In this document: piece after piece, positions 10,317 to 19,878 of the stretch
How positions within the stretch are numbered: position 1 is the stretch's first letter
How the letters are laid out: each line of letters starts with the position of its first letter
Source of the DNA: Ignavibacteriota bacterium
GTDB lineage: Bacteria; Bacteroidota; Ignavibacteria; UBA10030; SZUA-254
DNA: 64,000 bases
Reading direction: 5' to 3'
NCBI GenBank assembly: GCA_025358305.1
Contig: JANYJZ010000030.1
Coordinates: 1 to 64,000, forward strand
Made by a program: the position numbers and the translations under genes
The notes under the pieces: model-generated
What the model was told of the DNA's origin: nothing
The model's input: only the letters and a program-made list of their open reading frames with translations
Databases searched by the model: none

Positions 10317-12743
10317 TCAGCGTTGGTCCGACAGCGGAGGCAGTCCCGTCCTTTTGAACAGATCGACGAACCGCTGCTGCTTCCGAACAAAATCGAACAC
10401 CTGATCGACGCGAAGGACCCCGACCGTGACCATGAACGAATGTTCGTCAATGGCCCGTTCGAGCCATTGATAGAATTGCTCCGAATTGCCGGTGCCGGCG
10501 TACGCGATCGCGAGATTATAGGGAGAGATGAATCGATGCTTTGACATGTCGAGCAAGGTGTCGAGGAGCGCCGTCGCTTCCGCGGTCCGACCGCCCCGAC
10601 CGAGTGCGTAGACGACCGACGAGATCATGACCGGGTTGTCGCCCGTCATCCTCCGCCCGATGCGGAATTCGGAGAGAGCGTCGGAGTACATGCCTTTCGC
10701 CGCGTGCGTCCAGCCGAGCATGAGGTGCGCATTCGCAAAACCCGGGTCGATGTCCATCGTCTTGTGAAGCACATCAGCCGCGCGATCGTACTGGCGAGCG
10801 TAGTAGAAGGACATGCCGTACCACGTATTGATCGCCAGGGAGAGGGGCTCCAGCTCCTGCGCCAGCCGGAACTGTTCCTTCGCCTCGTCGAGCCTGCCCA
10901 TGGCGTTCAGGTAGACGGCATAGAAGACGTGCGCCGTCGCGTACTTCGGGTTGATCTCGATGGCGCGGCGGAAGTCGCTCTCGGCTCGGGCCCAGTCCCA
11001 TTCGTAGGAGTGGTTCATATGGGCCCGGGTCGTGTAGACCTCGGCGAGGTTGTTGTCGAGCTGGTACGCCTTCTCGATCGCCGCCTTCGCCTTTGGGTAG
11101 GCCTCCTTCGGCGGAAGGCCGTTGTAGATCCCCAGGCCCAGGAGGTCATAACAATCGGCGACGCCGGCCTGGGCGAGCGCATAGTTCGGGTCGACGTTCA
11201 GCGCATCCTGAAAGAATTGCAGCGCCTTGCTGAACCCGTCGACAGACCGTTTGTCCCAATAGTAGCGTCCCTTGAGATAGAGTTGAAATGCGTCCGTATT
11301 CTCGGTCGAATGCTTAATGAGCGCGCGGCCTTCGTCGCCCGTGAGGTGGAGCTGGAGCGCGATCGCACGGGAGAGATCGTCTTGGACGGTGAGAAGATCG
11401 GATTTCTTGCGCACATACTGCTCGCCCCAGAGCTGGGATTGCTTCTCCACGTCGATGAGTTCCGTCTGGATGTTCAGGTCGTCCCCGTGAAGGATGACTC
11501 TGCCGCTGAGCACCACTGCCACACCGAGCTCTGTGCCGATCTTCTGGGCGTCTTCCTCCCTCCCCTTGTAGTGGAACGCGGTGCTGCGCGGAATCACGCG
11601 GAACTGCTGGAGCCGGGAGAGGCTGTTGATGATGTTCTCCGTGATGCCGTCGCTGAGGTAGTCGTTGGACTGATCGCCGCTCGCATTCCGGAACGGGAGC
11701 ACCGCGATCGATGCGATGCGGTGATCCTCGGATGAGCCGCGGAATGCCGGCAGGGCGAACCAGGCGGCCGCCCCGAGGAGAAGGACGGCGCCAAGTACGG
11801 CTGCGACGACCACCTTCTTCCGAACCGGGCGCGGACCTCCTGCCGGTAGGCCGGAGACCTGCGCCGCCCCCGCAACATCCGTTCTGCCTTCCAGCCGGCG
11901 GCCGGCGGAATCACGTTTGTAGCGCTTCAGATCCACGGCGATCTCGCGCATCGACTGATAGCGCGATTCGCGCTCCTTCTCGAGGCACTTCATCACGACG
12001 CGGTTCAATTCCTGATCGACGCCCCGTGACTGATCGACGAGCGAACCAGGCTCCACATTGATGATCTCGTACATCATCGCGGCTTCATGCACCGCCCGAA
12101 ACGGGAGCTGGCCGGCAAGCGTCTCATAGAATACGACGCCGAAGGAGAAGATGTCCGTCCGCAGATCCGTCTCGATCCCCTCGACCTGTTCCGGCGACAT
12201 ATAGGCGATCGTGCCGACGGTCGAACCGGTCTTGGTCAATTTGCTGACGCCCTTCAGCTTCGCCAACCCGAAGTCCATGATCTTGGCGCGGCTGTCCGCC
12301 ATCACCATGATGTTCTCGGACTTCACGTCCCGGTGGATGATCCCTTTATCATGCGCCTGGTCCAATCCTTCAACGATCTGGATGGCCAGATCGACCGATT
12401 CCTTGACACCAGATTTTCTGAAACCTTCGGGCTGTCCGGCCTTGTTCCGTATCCACTCCCGCAGCGTGATGCCGTCCATGTATTCCATGACGATGAAGCA
12501 CTCGCCGTCCACTTCGTCGATCGCATGGATGGTACAGATGTTGGGATGGTTGAGGGCGGAGGCGGCCTGCGCCTCGTGGATGAAGCGTTCCCGCTCCTCG
12601 CCGTGCACGGAGAGTCTTTTGGGGAGAAGTTTGATCGCGACGATGCGCTTCAGTTTGAGATCTTCGGCACGGTACACAATGCCCATGCCGCCCTCACCGA
12701 GCTTATCGAGTATCTTATAGTGCGATATGGTTCGTCCGATCAT
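10317..12743 (-). CDS. Ser/Thr protein kinase with extracytoplasmic TPR domain
   Basis: 808 aa. Residues 1-270 are a complete Hanks-type kinase: glycine loop GEGGMGIVYRA, Lys38 in VAIKLL, catalytic HRDVKSEN near 136-143, DFGLAK, and activation segment GTIAYMSPEQVEG. A membrane helix sits at about 303-325. It is followed by a region starting SIAVLPFRNASGD of the kind fused to adenylate cyclases and TPR proteins (FlgO/TolB-like fold), with VLSGRVILHGDDLNIQTELID. About eight TPRs run to the end. This is the common bacterial sensor-like kinase/TPR layout, with the kinase in the cytoplasm and the TPRs probably outside. It is a single-gene unit with its own promoter. Substrates are unknown and no phosphatase gene is adjacent. 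Confidence 0.93.
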   Translation of the reverse strand: MIGRTISHYKILDKLGEGGMGIVYRAEDLKLKRIVAIKLLPKRLSVHGEERERFIHEAQAASALNHPNICTIHAIDEVDGECFIVMEYMDGITLREWIRNKAGQPEGFRKSGVKESVDLAIQIVEGLDQAHDKGIIHRDVKSENIMVMADSRAKIMDFGLAKLKGVSKLTKTGSTVGTIAYMSPEQVEGIETDLRTDIFSFGVVFYETLAGQLPFRAVHEAAMMYEIINVEPGSLVDQSRGVDQELNRVVMKCLEKERESRYQSMREIAVDLKRYKRDSAGRRLEGRTDVAGAAQVSGLPAGGPRPVRKKVVVAAVLGAVLLLGAAAWFALPAFRGSSEDHRIASIAVLPFRNASGDQSNDYLSDGITENIINSLSRLQQFRVIPRSTAFHYKGREEDAQKIGTELGVAVVLSGRVILHGDDLNIQTELIDVEKQSQLWGEQYVRKKSDLLTVQDDLSRAIALQLHLTGDEGRALIKHSTENTDAFQLYLKGRYYWDKRSVDGFSKALQFFQDALNVDPNYALAQAGVADCYDLLGLGIYNGLPPKEAYPKAKAAIEKAYQLDNNLAEVYTTRAHMNHSYEWDWARAESDFRRAIEINPKYATAHVFYAVYLNAMGRLDEAKEQFRLAQELEPLSLAINTWYGMSFYYARQYDRAADVLHKTMDIDPGFANAHLMLGWTHAAKGMYSDALSEFRIGRRMTGDNPVMISSVVYALGRGGRTAEATALLDTLLDMSKHRFISPYNLAIAYAGTGNSEQFYQWLERAIDEHSFMVTVGVLRVDQVFDFVRKQQRFVDLFKRTGLPPLSDQR

Positions 12744-12766
12744 ACCTAAATGCGTTGTTTTGTAAA

Positions 12767-12795
12767 AAAATAGAAAGAAAGCCGTTCAGTACCAA
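12767..12795 (-). promoter_or_regulatory. Promoter of the Ser/Thr kinase gene
   Basis: Minus strand: -35 TTGGTA (12795-12790), 17-base spacer, -10 TATTTT (12772-12767). The start codon is 24 bases below the -10. Confidence 0.6.
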
Positions 12796-12927
12796 ATACG
12801 GGAAGCGGTGGAGAGCCAACCGGTGACCGAAGATGGGGACATTCCCGGAAGTGGGGGAACACGCCGGGGCGCATGCCGGTGGGATCGTGCGAGTCCGCAG
12901 TTGTTCCCGACGACGTTCACGGCCTGT

Positions 12928-12960
12928 CCCCCTCCGGCCCGCGGCATCGCGCGGAGGGGG
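12928..12960 (-). terminator. GC-rich hairpin after the M1 aminopeptidase gene
   Basis: Inverted repeat CCCCCTCCG (12928-12936) / CGGAGGGGG (12952-12960) lies 45 bases below the stop of the aminopeptidase gene. There is no clear U tract, so termination is only likely. It sits between that gene and the kinase promoter. Confidence 0.4.
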
Positions 12961-13004
12961 GGAGCAATGTCGCGAGCTCTGCAACGTCCGCCTCCCGTTC
13001 GCGT

Positions 13005-15449
13005 TTACTTTCCGCCGTTCTCCTTGCTCTTCTTCAGTTTCTCGATGCTCGCACGGGCCGTGGCGCTCGCGCTGTTGGTCGAGTCCGACGCCACCGACTC
13101 GAGGGCAGGGATGACCGAATCGTCGCCGACGGTGCCGAGCGTCCTCGCCGCACTGTTCCGGAAATCCCTGTCTTTGAGCGCCGAGGTGAGGAACGAGAGA
13201 ACCGCCGGCTTGCCCTTGCCGTACTTGCTGAGGATGCCGAACGCCGTGAACCTCGTCGATGTCAGCTGGCCGTACTTCGCGCGGTCGAGTGCTATGGTGA
13301 GGGCTTTTGCCGAATCAACAATCGACAGGGCGCTGAGCGCCGCGTTCGACACGCGATTTCGGAACGACGGGTAGTCGAGGTAGCGCGAGATGACCGGCGC
13401 CGCATTGGAAGAATCCGACTTCGCCAGGGCACGAAGCGCTGAGCTCATGACGTTGTAGCTCGAATCCTGCAGCGCGCCGTTGAGGAGGGTCACGACGTCA
13501 CTCCCATGGTACGAACCGAGCTGCGCGACCGCCGCGCTCCGTATCTCGGACCGTTTGTCGTGGGCCGCACTCATGAGCGCCTGCTTCAACGCCTCGCGCT
13601 TGGCGTCCGTCGACGGTTTGATCTTCCCGGACTGGTTGACCGCTTCCTGCCGAACGGCCCAGAAGGGGTCGTTCACCATCCGGTCGGCGAAGACAGGGAT
13701 CGACTCGTCGTTGTTCTCCATTGCCTGTAGGGCCTGAAGCGCGCGGAGCCTTGCGATGAGATGGTCCGCGTGGAGTGCCTGATACTCGAGGTCCGTGCGC
13801 GACTTTTTGAAGACGACCTCCTTCAGGAGCCAGTTCCCTTTGTCGAAGATGGTGAGGAGTGGCCGCTGGGCGGCCGGGAACTGGAACGTCGTGTCGCCCG
13901 AGGCGATGTTCACGCGGTAGAGCGCCGGGCCCGAAGCGGTCGTCACCTCGATGTTCACCGGCGTCCGGAAGATCCCCGTGAGTGAATCCTGCTTCTGCGT
14001 CTGCTCGACGCGGAGCGAGAGCATCTTGGAGGAGTCACTCCATGAGTCGGTGACGCGGAAGACGGGATGACCCGCCTTGTAGACCCACTGGTCGAAGAAC
14101 CAGTAGAGGTTCTGGCCCGTCGCCTCTTCTATGGCGCGGACGAGATCGTTCGTTTCGACGTATTGGTACTTGTACTTCGCGGCGTAATGCCGAATCGCCT
14201 GCCAGAACATGTCGTCGCCGAGGACGAACCGGAGCATATGAAGGACCGACGCACCGCGGGGGTAGATGTTCTCTCCGTACGATTCGACGCTCACGATGGG
14301 CTTCCTTCCCCGGACCGTGTCGACATTGATGCCGGAGTTCTGTGCGCCATACATCTGGAAGTCGAACTCGTCCCGGCCCTTGGAGTGCTCAAAATAGAGC
14401 GGGTCGAAGTACGACGCGAAACTCTCGTTGAGCCACATGTGCCGGAAATCCCGGCAGGTGAGAAGATCGCCCCACCACTGATGTGCGAGCTCGTGCGCGA
14501 GGAGGCTCACGGAGTTGCCGTCGAGCCGGGACCGCTCGTCGGACACGGTGGCGACGTCGGCGAGCGTCGTCGCGCTAGTGTTCTCCATGCCGCCGAAGTG
14601 GTCCTGGCAAAGGATCTGTCCGTATTTCTCCCAGGGGAAGGTGACGCCCGTGACTTCGTTGAAGAAGTTGATCATCTTCGGCGTCTCGCTGAAGCTGATG
14701 CGACCGTTCAGCGTATCATCGGGATAGACGTAGTACTCGAGGGGCGTCGCGCCCGCTTTGTCCTTGAGGATCGTGTACTCTCCGCCCGCGACCATGATGA
14801 GGTACGACGCGTGAGGCTTCGACTGGGACCAGTGGAACGTCTTCGTCCCGGCGGCCTTGTCCTCCTTCACCGAGACGAGCTTGCCGTTGGAGAGCACGGA
14901 GAACTTCTTGTTCACCGTGGCGGTCACTTCCGAGGTCGCCTTGTCGTTCGGGAAGTCATAGCACGGGAACCAGTAGTGGTTCGTCGTGTCCTCCCCCTGC
15001 GACCAGAACTGCCAGCGCTTGGCGGGATAACCGGAGTCGGGCGCGTAGAAGTTCAGCCCCTGCTTCGGCGTGCAGGAGTAATCGATCGTCACGTTCAGCG
15101 TGTCCTTCAGGGAATACGCCTTGTCGAGGTGGATGGTCACCGCATAGTGCGTGGTGTCGAACCGAAGTTCGTGCGAACCGCCGATGGCGACGCGGCGGAT
15201 CTTCATGTCGCCCGCGCTGAGCGTGAACGACTGGAACGAGGGGAGGAACGGCACCAGGCGAATTGCGACGCTTCCGTCAATGGACCGTGCCACCTCGTCG
15301 ATCTTGAGCGTGATGGCATAGTGGAGAACGTCGAACCCGCGGCTCGGCGCCTCCCCATGCTCCTTGAACGAAAGCGGCTCCTGCGCAAAAAGCAGGCCTG
15401 TGAGACAGAAGAGGGAGCAGAGTCCTACGAAAATGCGGTGGATCGTCAT
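13005..15449 (-). CDS. Secreted M1-family aminopeptidase with HEAT-like repeats
   Basis: 814 aa zinc metallopeptidase with a clear signal peptide (MTIHRIFVGLCSLFCLTGLL, then FAQ). After the N-terminal beta domain comes the exopeptidase motif GGMEN (about residue 285, a GxMEN form). The zinc site HELAHQWWGD (first His near 318) and the downstream NESFASY Glu complete the gluzincin ligands. The C-terminal ~270 residues are alternating short helices typical of HEAT-like repeats. The start at 15449 gives the signal peptide; the longer reading adds a segment that overlaps the promoter region. The gene is transcribed alone from the divergent promoter pair at 15503-15609. A paralogue occurs at 50363-52810. 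The likely role is release of N-terminal amino acids from peptides in the periplasm or outside. Confidence 0.95.
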   Translation of the reverse strand: MTIHRIFVGLCSLFCLTGLLFAQEPLSFKEHGEAPSRGFDVLHYAITLKIDEVARSIDGSVAIRLVPFLPSFQSFTLSAGDMKIRRVAIGGSHELRFDTTHYAVTIHLDKAYSLKDTLNVTIDYSCTPKQGLNFYAPDSGYPAKRWQFWSQGEDTTNHYWFPCYDFPNDKATSEVTATVNKKFSVLSNGKLVSVKEDKAAGTKTFHWSQSKPHASYLIMVAGGEYTILKDKAGATPLEYYVYPDDTLNGRISFSETPKMINFFNEVTGVTFPWEKYGQILCQDHFGGMENTSATTLADVATVSDERSRLDGNSVSLLAHELAHQWWGDLLTCRDFRHMWLNESFASYFDPLYFEHSKGRDEFDFQMYGAQNSGINVDTVRGRKPIVSVESYGENIYPRGASVLHMLRFVLGDDMFWQAIRHYAAKYKYQYVETNDLVRAIEEATGQNLYWFFDQWVYKAGHPVFRVTDSWSDSSKMLSLRVEQTQKQDSLTGIFRTPVNIEVTTASGPALYRVNIASGDTTFQFPAAQRPLLTIFDKGNWLLKEVVFKKSRTDLEYQALHADHLIARLRALQALQAMENNDESIPVFADRMVNDPFWAVRQEAVNQSGKIKPSTDAKREALKQALMSAAHDKRSEIRSAAVAQLGSYHGSDVVTLLNGALQDSSYNVMSSALRALAKSDSSNAAPVISRYLDYPSFRNRVSNAALSALSIVDSAKALTIALDRAKYGQLTSTRFTAFGILSKYGKGKPAVLSFLTSALKDRDFRNSAARTLGTVGDDSVIPALESVASDSTNSASATARASIEKLKKSKENGGK

Positions 15450-15502
15450 GGCGGCCCTTTTCTCAAGGTAATGGTATGATGACTGCGCGATCAAGCACCG
15501 TC

Positions 15503-15531
15503 AATGTAACAAAATGAACGGGGGGAGTCAA
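15503..15531 (-). promoter_or_regulatory. Promoter of the first M1 aminopeptidase gene
   Basis: Minus strand: -35 TTGACT (15531-15526), 17-base spacer, -10 TACATT (15508-15503). It is arranged back to back with the promoter of the beta-ureidopropionase gene. Confidence 0.7.
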
Positions 15532-15579
15532 CCGACCGCCGGCGCTTTAGGCGCGAGCCGTCCCCCCCGGATCGGGAAT

Positions 15580-15609
15580 TTGACTCTGTTTCCAAAAATA
15601 TCGTAATTT
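15580..15609 (+). promoter_or_regulatory. Promoter of the beta-ureidopropionase/aminotransferase unit
   Basis: -35 TTGACT (15580-15585), 18-base spacer, -10 TAATTT (15604-15609). The predicted leader is about 40 bases and contains AAAGGA (15640-15645) nine bases before the ATG. Confidence 0.65.
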
Positions 15610-15654
15610 AGCCCATAAGCTGAACCATAACCGAACACGAAAGGAACCAACCGT

Positions 15655-16530
15655 ATGCCACGCATCGTCCGCGGGGGCCTCATCCAGGCGACGCTCTCCG
15701 TCTCAAGCGAACTGCCGATCGAGGTCATCAAGAAGTCCATGATCGAAAAGAACGTCGCCATGATCGACGACGCGGCAAAGAAGGGAGTCCAAATGCTCTG
15801 CATGCAGGAACTCTTCTACGGTCCATACTTCTGCGCGGAACAGAAGCCGAAGTGGTATTCCCTCGTCGAAAAGATCCCCGACGGGCCGACGATCACGCTC
15901 ATGCAGGAGCTCGCCAAGAAATATTCCATGGTCATCGTCGTGCCGATCTACGAGGTGGAGATCACCGGCGTCTATTATAACACCGCGGCCGTCATCGATG
16001 CCGACGGCAAGTACCTCGGGAAGTACCGCAAGCACCACATCCCGCAGGTCGCCCCCGGGTTCTGGGAGAAATTCTACTTCAAGCCGGGCAATCTCGGCTT
16101 CCCCGTCTTCAAGACCGCGTATGCCGACGTCGGCGTCTACATCTGCTACGACCGCCACTTCCCGGAAGGTGCGCGCATCCTCGGCCTCAACGGCGCCGAG
16201 GTCGTCTTCAACCCTTCCGCGACCGTCGCCGGCCTCTCGGAATATCTCTGGAAGCTCGAGCAGCCGGCCCATGCCGTCGCGAACGGCTACTTCGTCGGCG
16301 CCATCAACCGCGTCGGCACTGAAGCCCCCTGGAACATCGGGGAATTCTACGGGCAGAGCTACTTCTGCACGCCGCGGGGCAAGATCATCGCCGAGGCCCC
16401 GCGCGACAAGGACTTCCTCGTGGTCGCCGACCTGAACCTCGACGAGATCCAAGAGGTCCGTGACATCTGGCAGTTCTACCGCGACAGAAGGCCGGAAGAG
16501 TACGGCGCCATCTCGGCCGTCGAGCGCTGA
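15655..16530 (+). CDS. Beta-ureidopropionase (nitrilase superfamily)
   Basis: 291 aa carbon-nitrogen hydrolase, inferred cytoplasmic. The Glu-Lys-Cys triad is visible: Glu in CMQELFYG, Lys in YRKHHIPQ, and Cys in VYICYDRHFPEG. The family members closest in pattern hydrolyse N-carbamoyl-beta-alanine or N-carbamoyl-D-amino acids (loss of CO2 and ammonia). I favour beta-ureidopropionase because the next gene is an omega-amino acid aminotransferase and the remaining pyrimidine catabolic genes follow within 22 kb. It would take N-carbamoyl-beta-alanine from dihydropyrimidinase (31917-33302) to beta-alanine, or the thymine analogue to 3-aminoisobutyrate. Good Shine-Dalgarno; 43 nt before the aminotransferase gene, probably cotranscribed. 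Confidence 0.9.
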   Translation: MPRIVRGGLIQATLSVSSELPIEVIKKSMIEKNVAMIDDAAKKGVQMLCMQELFYGPYFCAEQKPKWYSLVEKIPDGPTITLMQELAKKYSMVIVVPIYEVEITGVYYNTAAVIDADGKYLGKYRKHHIPQVAPGFWEKFYFKPGNLGFPVFKTAYADVGVYICYDRHFPEGARILGLNGAEVVFNPSATVAGLSEYLWKLEQPAHAVANGYFVGAINRVGTEAPWNIGEFYGQSYFCTPRGKIIAEAPRDKDFLVVADLNLDEIQEVRDIWQFYRDRRPEEYGAISAVER

Positions 16531-16573
16531 CGGGCGCAACGCTGCACCTTTCATTCATTCACGCGAATAGGAC

Positions 16574-17923
16574 ATGACGAACGCAGACCTTACGAACCTC
16601 TCCGTCTCGGAGATCACGGCCCGGCTCACGTACGGAACCTGGAGATTCCAAAAGAACTGGAAACCCCTCCATGTCGTCGACGCAGAGGGATGCCACTTCA
16701 TCGACGCGACGGGGAAGCGCTACCTCGATTTTTCCGCGCAGCTCATGTGCGTGACCCTCGGCTATAAGAACAAGGCCGTCATCCGCTCGATCGAGGAACA
16801 GGCGAACAAGCTGGCGTACATCGCACCGGGGTTCGCCACGGACGTCCGGGCGACGCTCAGCACGATGCTCCTCGAGGTCCTGCCGAAGGGACTCGAGAAG
16901 TTCTTCTTCACGACCTCCGGCACCGAGGCGAACGAGGCGGCGTTCAAGATCGCGCGGATGGTCACCGGCAAGACGAAGATCATCGCCCGATACCATTCGT
17001 ACCACGGGTCCACGATGGGGTCGATCGCCGCGACGAGCGACCCGCGCCGCTGGGCGATGGAGCCGGCCGGAAAGATCCCCGGGGTCATCTTCGCGCCCGA
17101 GGTAAACTGCTACCGCTGTCCCATCCACCACCATTATCCCGAGTGCGAGATCGCGTGCGTCGATTACATCGAGCATATGATCGAGAACGAGAGCGACGTC
17201 GCAGCAATCATCGTCGAGCCGGTCGTGGGAACGAACGGCGTGCTCATCCCGCCGAAGGAATACTTTCCGCGGCTCCGCCAGATCTGCGACCGCCACGGCG
17301 TCCTCATGATCGCCGACGAGGTGATGAGCGGATGGGGCAGGACGGGCAAGTGGTTCGCCGTGGACCACTGGGGCGTCATCCCCGACATCCTCACGACCGC
17401 CAAAGGCATCACGACCGCATATATGCCCCTCGGACTTTGCGCGACCTCGAAAAAGATCGGCGAGTTCTTCGACGACCATTATTTCTCACACGGGCACACG
17501 TACGAAGCGCACCCGCTGACGCTCGCGCCGGCGATCGCGGCGATCAACGAGTACAAGCGCCTGGGGCTCATCGACCGCGCGAACGAAATCGGAGCATACC
17601 TCGGTACGAAGCTCCACGCGCTGAAAGAGAAGCACCCGTCCGTCGGCGAAGTGCGCGGCATCGGACTGTTCTGGGCCGTGGAGATCGTGAAGAACCGCTC
17701 GACGAAGGCCCCGTTCAACTCGTACAAAGACAAAGTGAACGGCACCCCCCTCCTCGTCGACAAGGTCGCGGCAGACATGATGAAGAACGGCGTCTTCATC
17801 CAGGCATGGGTGAGCCACTTCGTCATCGCGCCGCCGCTGATCATTACAAAGGAAGAGATCGATACGGGCGTGAAGGCGTTGGACGCGGCGCTCGCAATCG
17901 CAGACGCGGAAGTCCAGCCCTAA
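16574..17923 (+). CDS. Class III aminotransferase, beta-alanine/omega-amino acid type
   Basis: 449 aa PLP enzyme, fold type I. Visible features are the phosphate-binding TTSGTEANEAAFKIAR, the YHSYHGST segment, the metal-site-like DEVMSGWGRTGKW with the PLP Asp, and the Schiff-base Lys in TTAKGITTAYMPLG. An unusual CPIHHHYPEC insert lies near residue 185. In context it should convert beta-alanine to malonate semialdehyde with pyruvate or 2-oxoglutarate as acceptor, feeding the dehydrogenase at 26683-28146. Other omega-amino acids such as GABA are possible substrates. AGGA just before the ATG acts as a close ribosome site. A hairpin at 17948-17978 ends this two-gene unit. Confidence 0.88.
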   Translation: MTNADLTNLSVSEITARLTYGTWRFQKNWKPLHVVDAEGCHFIDATGKRYLDFSAQLMCVTLGYKNKAVIRSIEEQANKLAYIAPGFATDVRATLSTMLLEVLPKGLEKFFFTTSGTEANEAAFKIARMVTGKTKIIARYHSYHGSTMGSIAATSDPRRWAMEPAGKIPGVIFAPEVNCYRCPIHHHYPECEIACVDYIEHMIENESDVAAIIVEPVVGTNGVLIPPKEYFPRLRQICDRHGVLMIADEVMSGWGRTGKWFAVDHWGVIPDILTTAKGITTAYMPLGLCATSKKIGEFFDDHYFSHGHTYEAHPLTLAPAIAAINEYKRLGLIDRANEIGAYLGTKLHALKEKHPSVGEVRGIGLFWAVEIVKNRSTKAPFNSYKDKVNGTPLLVDKVAADMMKNGVFIQAWVSHFVIAPPLIITKEEIDTGVKALDAALAIADAEVQP

Positions 17924-17947
17924 ACCCCACCCGGACCAGAAACGTGC

Positions 17948-17978
17948 GGCGCCGAGGCGACAATTCGCCATCGGCGCC
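17948..17978 (+). terminator. Terminator-like hairpin after the aminotransferase gene
   Basis: GGCGCCGAGGCGA (17948-17960) pairs with TCGCCATCGGCGCC (17965-17978), with one bulged base and a CAAT loop. GTTGTTTT follows after about ten bases. A second small hairpin, AGAGGAC/GTCCTCT, is at 18059-18078. Confidence 0.55.
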
Positions 17979-18117
17979 CGCATAGTGTTGTTTTCGCACG
18001 ATTGCTCCTCTGCTCCCCCCCACGCATAACTCCTTTACCCGGCGGCCCTTAGGGGCATAGAGGACTCCGATGTCCTCTGCAACATCGAAATTCAGGTATT
18101 CTGGGACACATCCCGAC

Positions 18118-18145
18118 TTGCGTTTCCCTGTAGACTCTCTATCTT
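18118..18145 (+). promoter_or_regulatory. Promoter of the 517-aa T9SS cargo gene
   Basis: -35 TTGCGT (18118-18123), 16-base spacer, -10 TATCTT (18140-18145), about 43 bases before the chosen GTG start. Confidence 0.5.
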
Positions 18146-18188
18146 GTCGGCGTAATTCATCGTATTGGGGACATTGAAAGGGGACGCC

Positions 18189-19742
18189 GTGAAACTGTTG
18201 CTCTCGTGTTCTATCGGACTTGCAGTACTTCTCTCATGGTCGCTTGCCGGTGCGCAAGTCACCAATCTCACCGTCAATGGCAGCTCTTCCAGCTTCACCT
18301 TGGCATCGGGCGATCCCGTCAGCTGGGACTTCGACATCCCGAACGGCCAGGGCGCGCTCGTGACGATCTGGTTCGATCTCAACGGCAACGGTACGGTCGA
18401 GCCCGGCACGGACAAGGTCTTCGCACAATTCATACAAACCGACGGTGATTCCAACGGCGGCAACGGTCCGCCGGATATGGACGGTATCGTCAACGGCCAT
18501 GTCACCTTCAATCAGCCCATCGGCCTCGCGCCGAGCAAGTACATCTTGACCTTCACGCATAACAGCGTGGGGGGCACCGTCGTCGGCACCGTCACTCCGC
18601 TCGTCTCGCCGAACGGCACCATCTCGGGGACGGTGACGCCGCCTACGGGGAAGGAAAAACGCAACATCGTCGTCGAGGCGTCGCAGCTTACGGATTCATC
18701 GAACCAGGGTGGCCATAAAGAAGTTTTTTGGGACGCCCTCGCCGATTCCACCGGTTTCTACACGATCGATCTTCATTCCGACTCATCGACGACGTTTTGG
18801 AGGGTGAGCGTTTCTGATAATTTTGCGCCGAGCATCGCCTCGCCTGCCGAGGCGATCGTCGTACTCCATGCGGCCCTTACCGGCATCAATTTCAGCTACA
18901 CATCCCCCGCGGCGCAAGTGACCGGATTCGTCTACAATGATAATATGGTGGCGATACCGAACGCATCGCTCTATATTGGGTCCGATTCAGGGAACTTCTC
19001 GAGGGGTTCGCAGACAGACGGCAACGGCTTCTTCACCATCGGTCTTCAGGCGAGCGAGCTCAACGGCCAGGGATGGCATCTGCAAACATCGACAGACGGT
19101 AATTGGACGACGACGACGCTCCAGGCCAACCGGGAGCTTCCGCCGATCAATCCAGGCGACAGCCTCCACAGAAATCTCATCGTCTACACCGCGAACTCGC
19201 AGATCGAAGGGTATGTACGCGTGAACGGCGCTGCTCCGGGATTCCCGATGTACATCGTCGCGATCAGTCCCGACACAGCCCAGGCGAACACCTCGTCGGA
19301 TTCAGTGACCGGGCATTTCATCATCCCGGTCTCCAATAAGCTCTCGGGGTATTCACTGAACATCTTCAACCTCCCGTTCAACTATGGATTCGGGGCCGTA
19401 TCGGCGCAGGCCGGGGATACAGGAAGGATCCTCAATGTGATCCTGTCGTCCGTCGTCGAGCGCGGCAGCGGAGTACCGTCGGGCTTTGCGCTCCATCAGA
19501 ACTACCCGAACCCCTTCAATCCAACGACCGGCATCCGGTACGATCTACCGAAAGCATCGTACGTCACGCTTACTGTGTTCAGCGTACTGGGTGAGGAAGT
19601 AACGAGACTTTGGGACGGCCAACAGGAAGCGGGAACCTATACCGTGCGTTTCGACGCCTCCGCGTTCCCCTCCGGCGTCTACTTCTACCGGCTGACGGCG
19701 GGCAGTTCCGTGGCGACGCAAAAGATGGTTCTTATGAAATAG
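18189..19742 (+). CDS. T9SS-exported surface protein with carboxypeptidase-regulatory-like domains
   Basis: 517 aa. The N-terminus (VKLLLSCSIGLAVLLSWS, cleavage after LAGAQ) is a signal peptide. The GTG at 18189 is preferred over the upstream TTG because AAAGGGG lies about six bases before it. The middle holds beta-sandwich modules: ISGTVTPPTG and VTGFVYNDNMVAIPNASL are typical openings of carboxypeptidase-regulatory-like (CarbopepD_reg) domains. The last ~85 residues are the T9SS type A sorting domain, with HQNYPNPFNPTTGIRYDLP and GVYFYRLTAG near the end. It should be carried across the outer membrane and attached to or released from the surface. No enzyme domain is recognisable. It ends at a strong terminator shared with the convergent neighbour. 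Confidence 0.88.
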   Translation: MKLLLSCSIGLAVLLSWSLAGAQVTNLTVNGSSSSFTLASGDPVSWDFDIPNGQGALVTIWFDLNGNGTVEPGTDKVFAQFIQTDGDSNGGNGPPDMDGIVNGHVTFNQPIGLAPSKYILTFTHNSVGGTVVGTVTPLVSPNGTISGTVTPPTGKEKRNIVVEASQLTDSSNQGGHKEVFWDALADSTGFYTIDLHSDSSTTFWRVSVSDNFAPSIASPAEAIVVLHAALTGINFSYTSPAAQVTGFVYNDNMVAIPNASLYIGSDSGNFSRGSQTDGNGFFTIGLQASELNGQGWHLQTSTDGNWTTTTLQANRELPPINPGDSLHRNLIVYTANSQIEGYVRVNGAAPGFPMYIVAISPDTAQANTSSDSVTGHFIIPVSNKLSGYSLNIFNLPFNYGFGAVSAQAGDTGRILNVILSSVVERGSGVPSGFALHQNYPNPFNPTTGIRYDLPKASYVTLTVFSVLGEEVTRLWDGQQEAGTYTVRFDASAFPSGVYFYRLTAGSSVATQKMVLMK

Positions 19743-19756
19743 ATCCCGGCAACAAA

Positions 19757-19796
19757 GCAAAGCATCCCGCGGGGATCGTCCCGCGGGATGCTTTGC
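19757..19796 (+). terminator. Long perfect hairpin after the 517-aa T9SS cargo gene
   Basis: Seventeen-base-pair stem: 19757-19773 (GCAAAGCATCCCGCGGG) and its exact complement 19780-19796, with loop GATCGT. It starts 14 bases after the stop codon. No strong T run follows, but the second hairpin 30 bases on supplies one. Confidence 0.7.
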
Positions 19797-19826
19797 CGTT
19801 CTAGGTCTCTACAGATTCGGCGAACA

Positions 19827-19864
19827 AAAAAGCCGATCCGCTCTTGCGAGGGGATCGGCTTTTT
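19827..19864. terminator. Bidirectional terminator between convergent T9SS cargo genes
   Basis: AAAAAGCCGATCC (19827-19839) and GGATCGGCTTTTT (19852-19864) form a perfect stem with A and T tracts on the two sides. It can stop transcription arriving from either gene. It ends 14 bases from the minus-strand stop. Confidence 0.9.
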
Positions 19865-19878
19865 GCATTACGGAGACG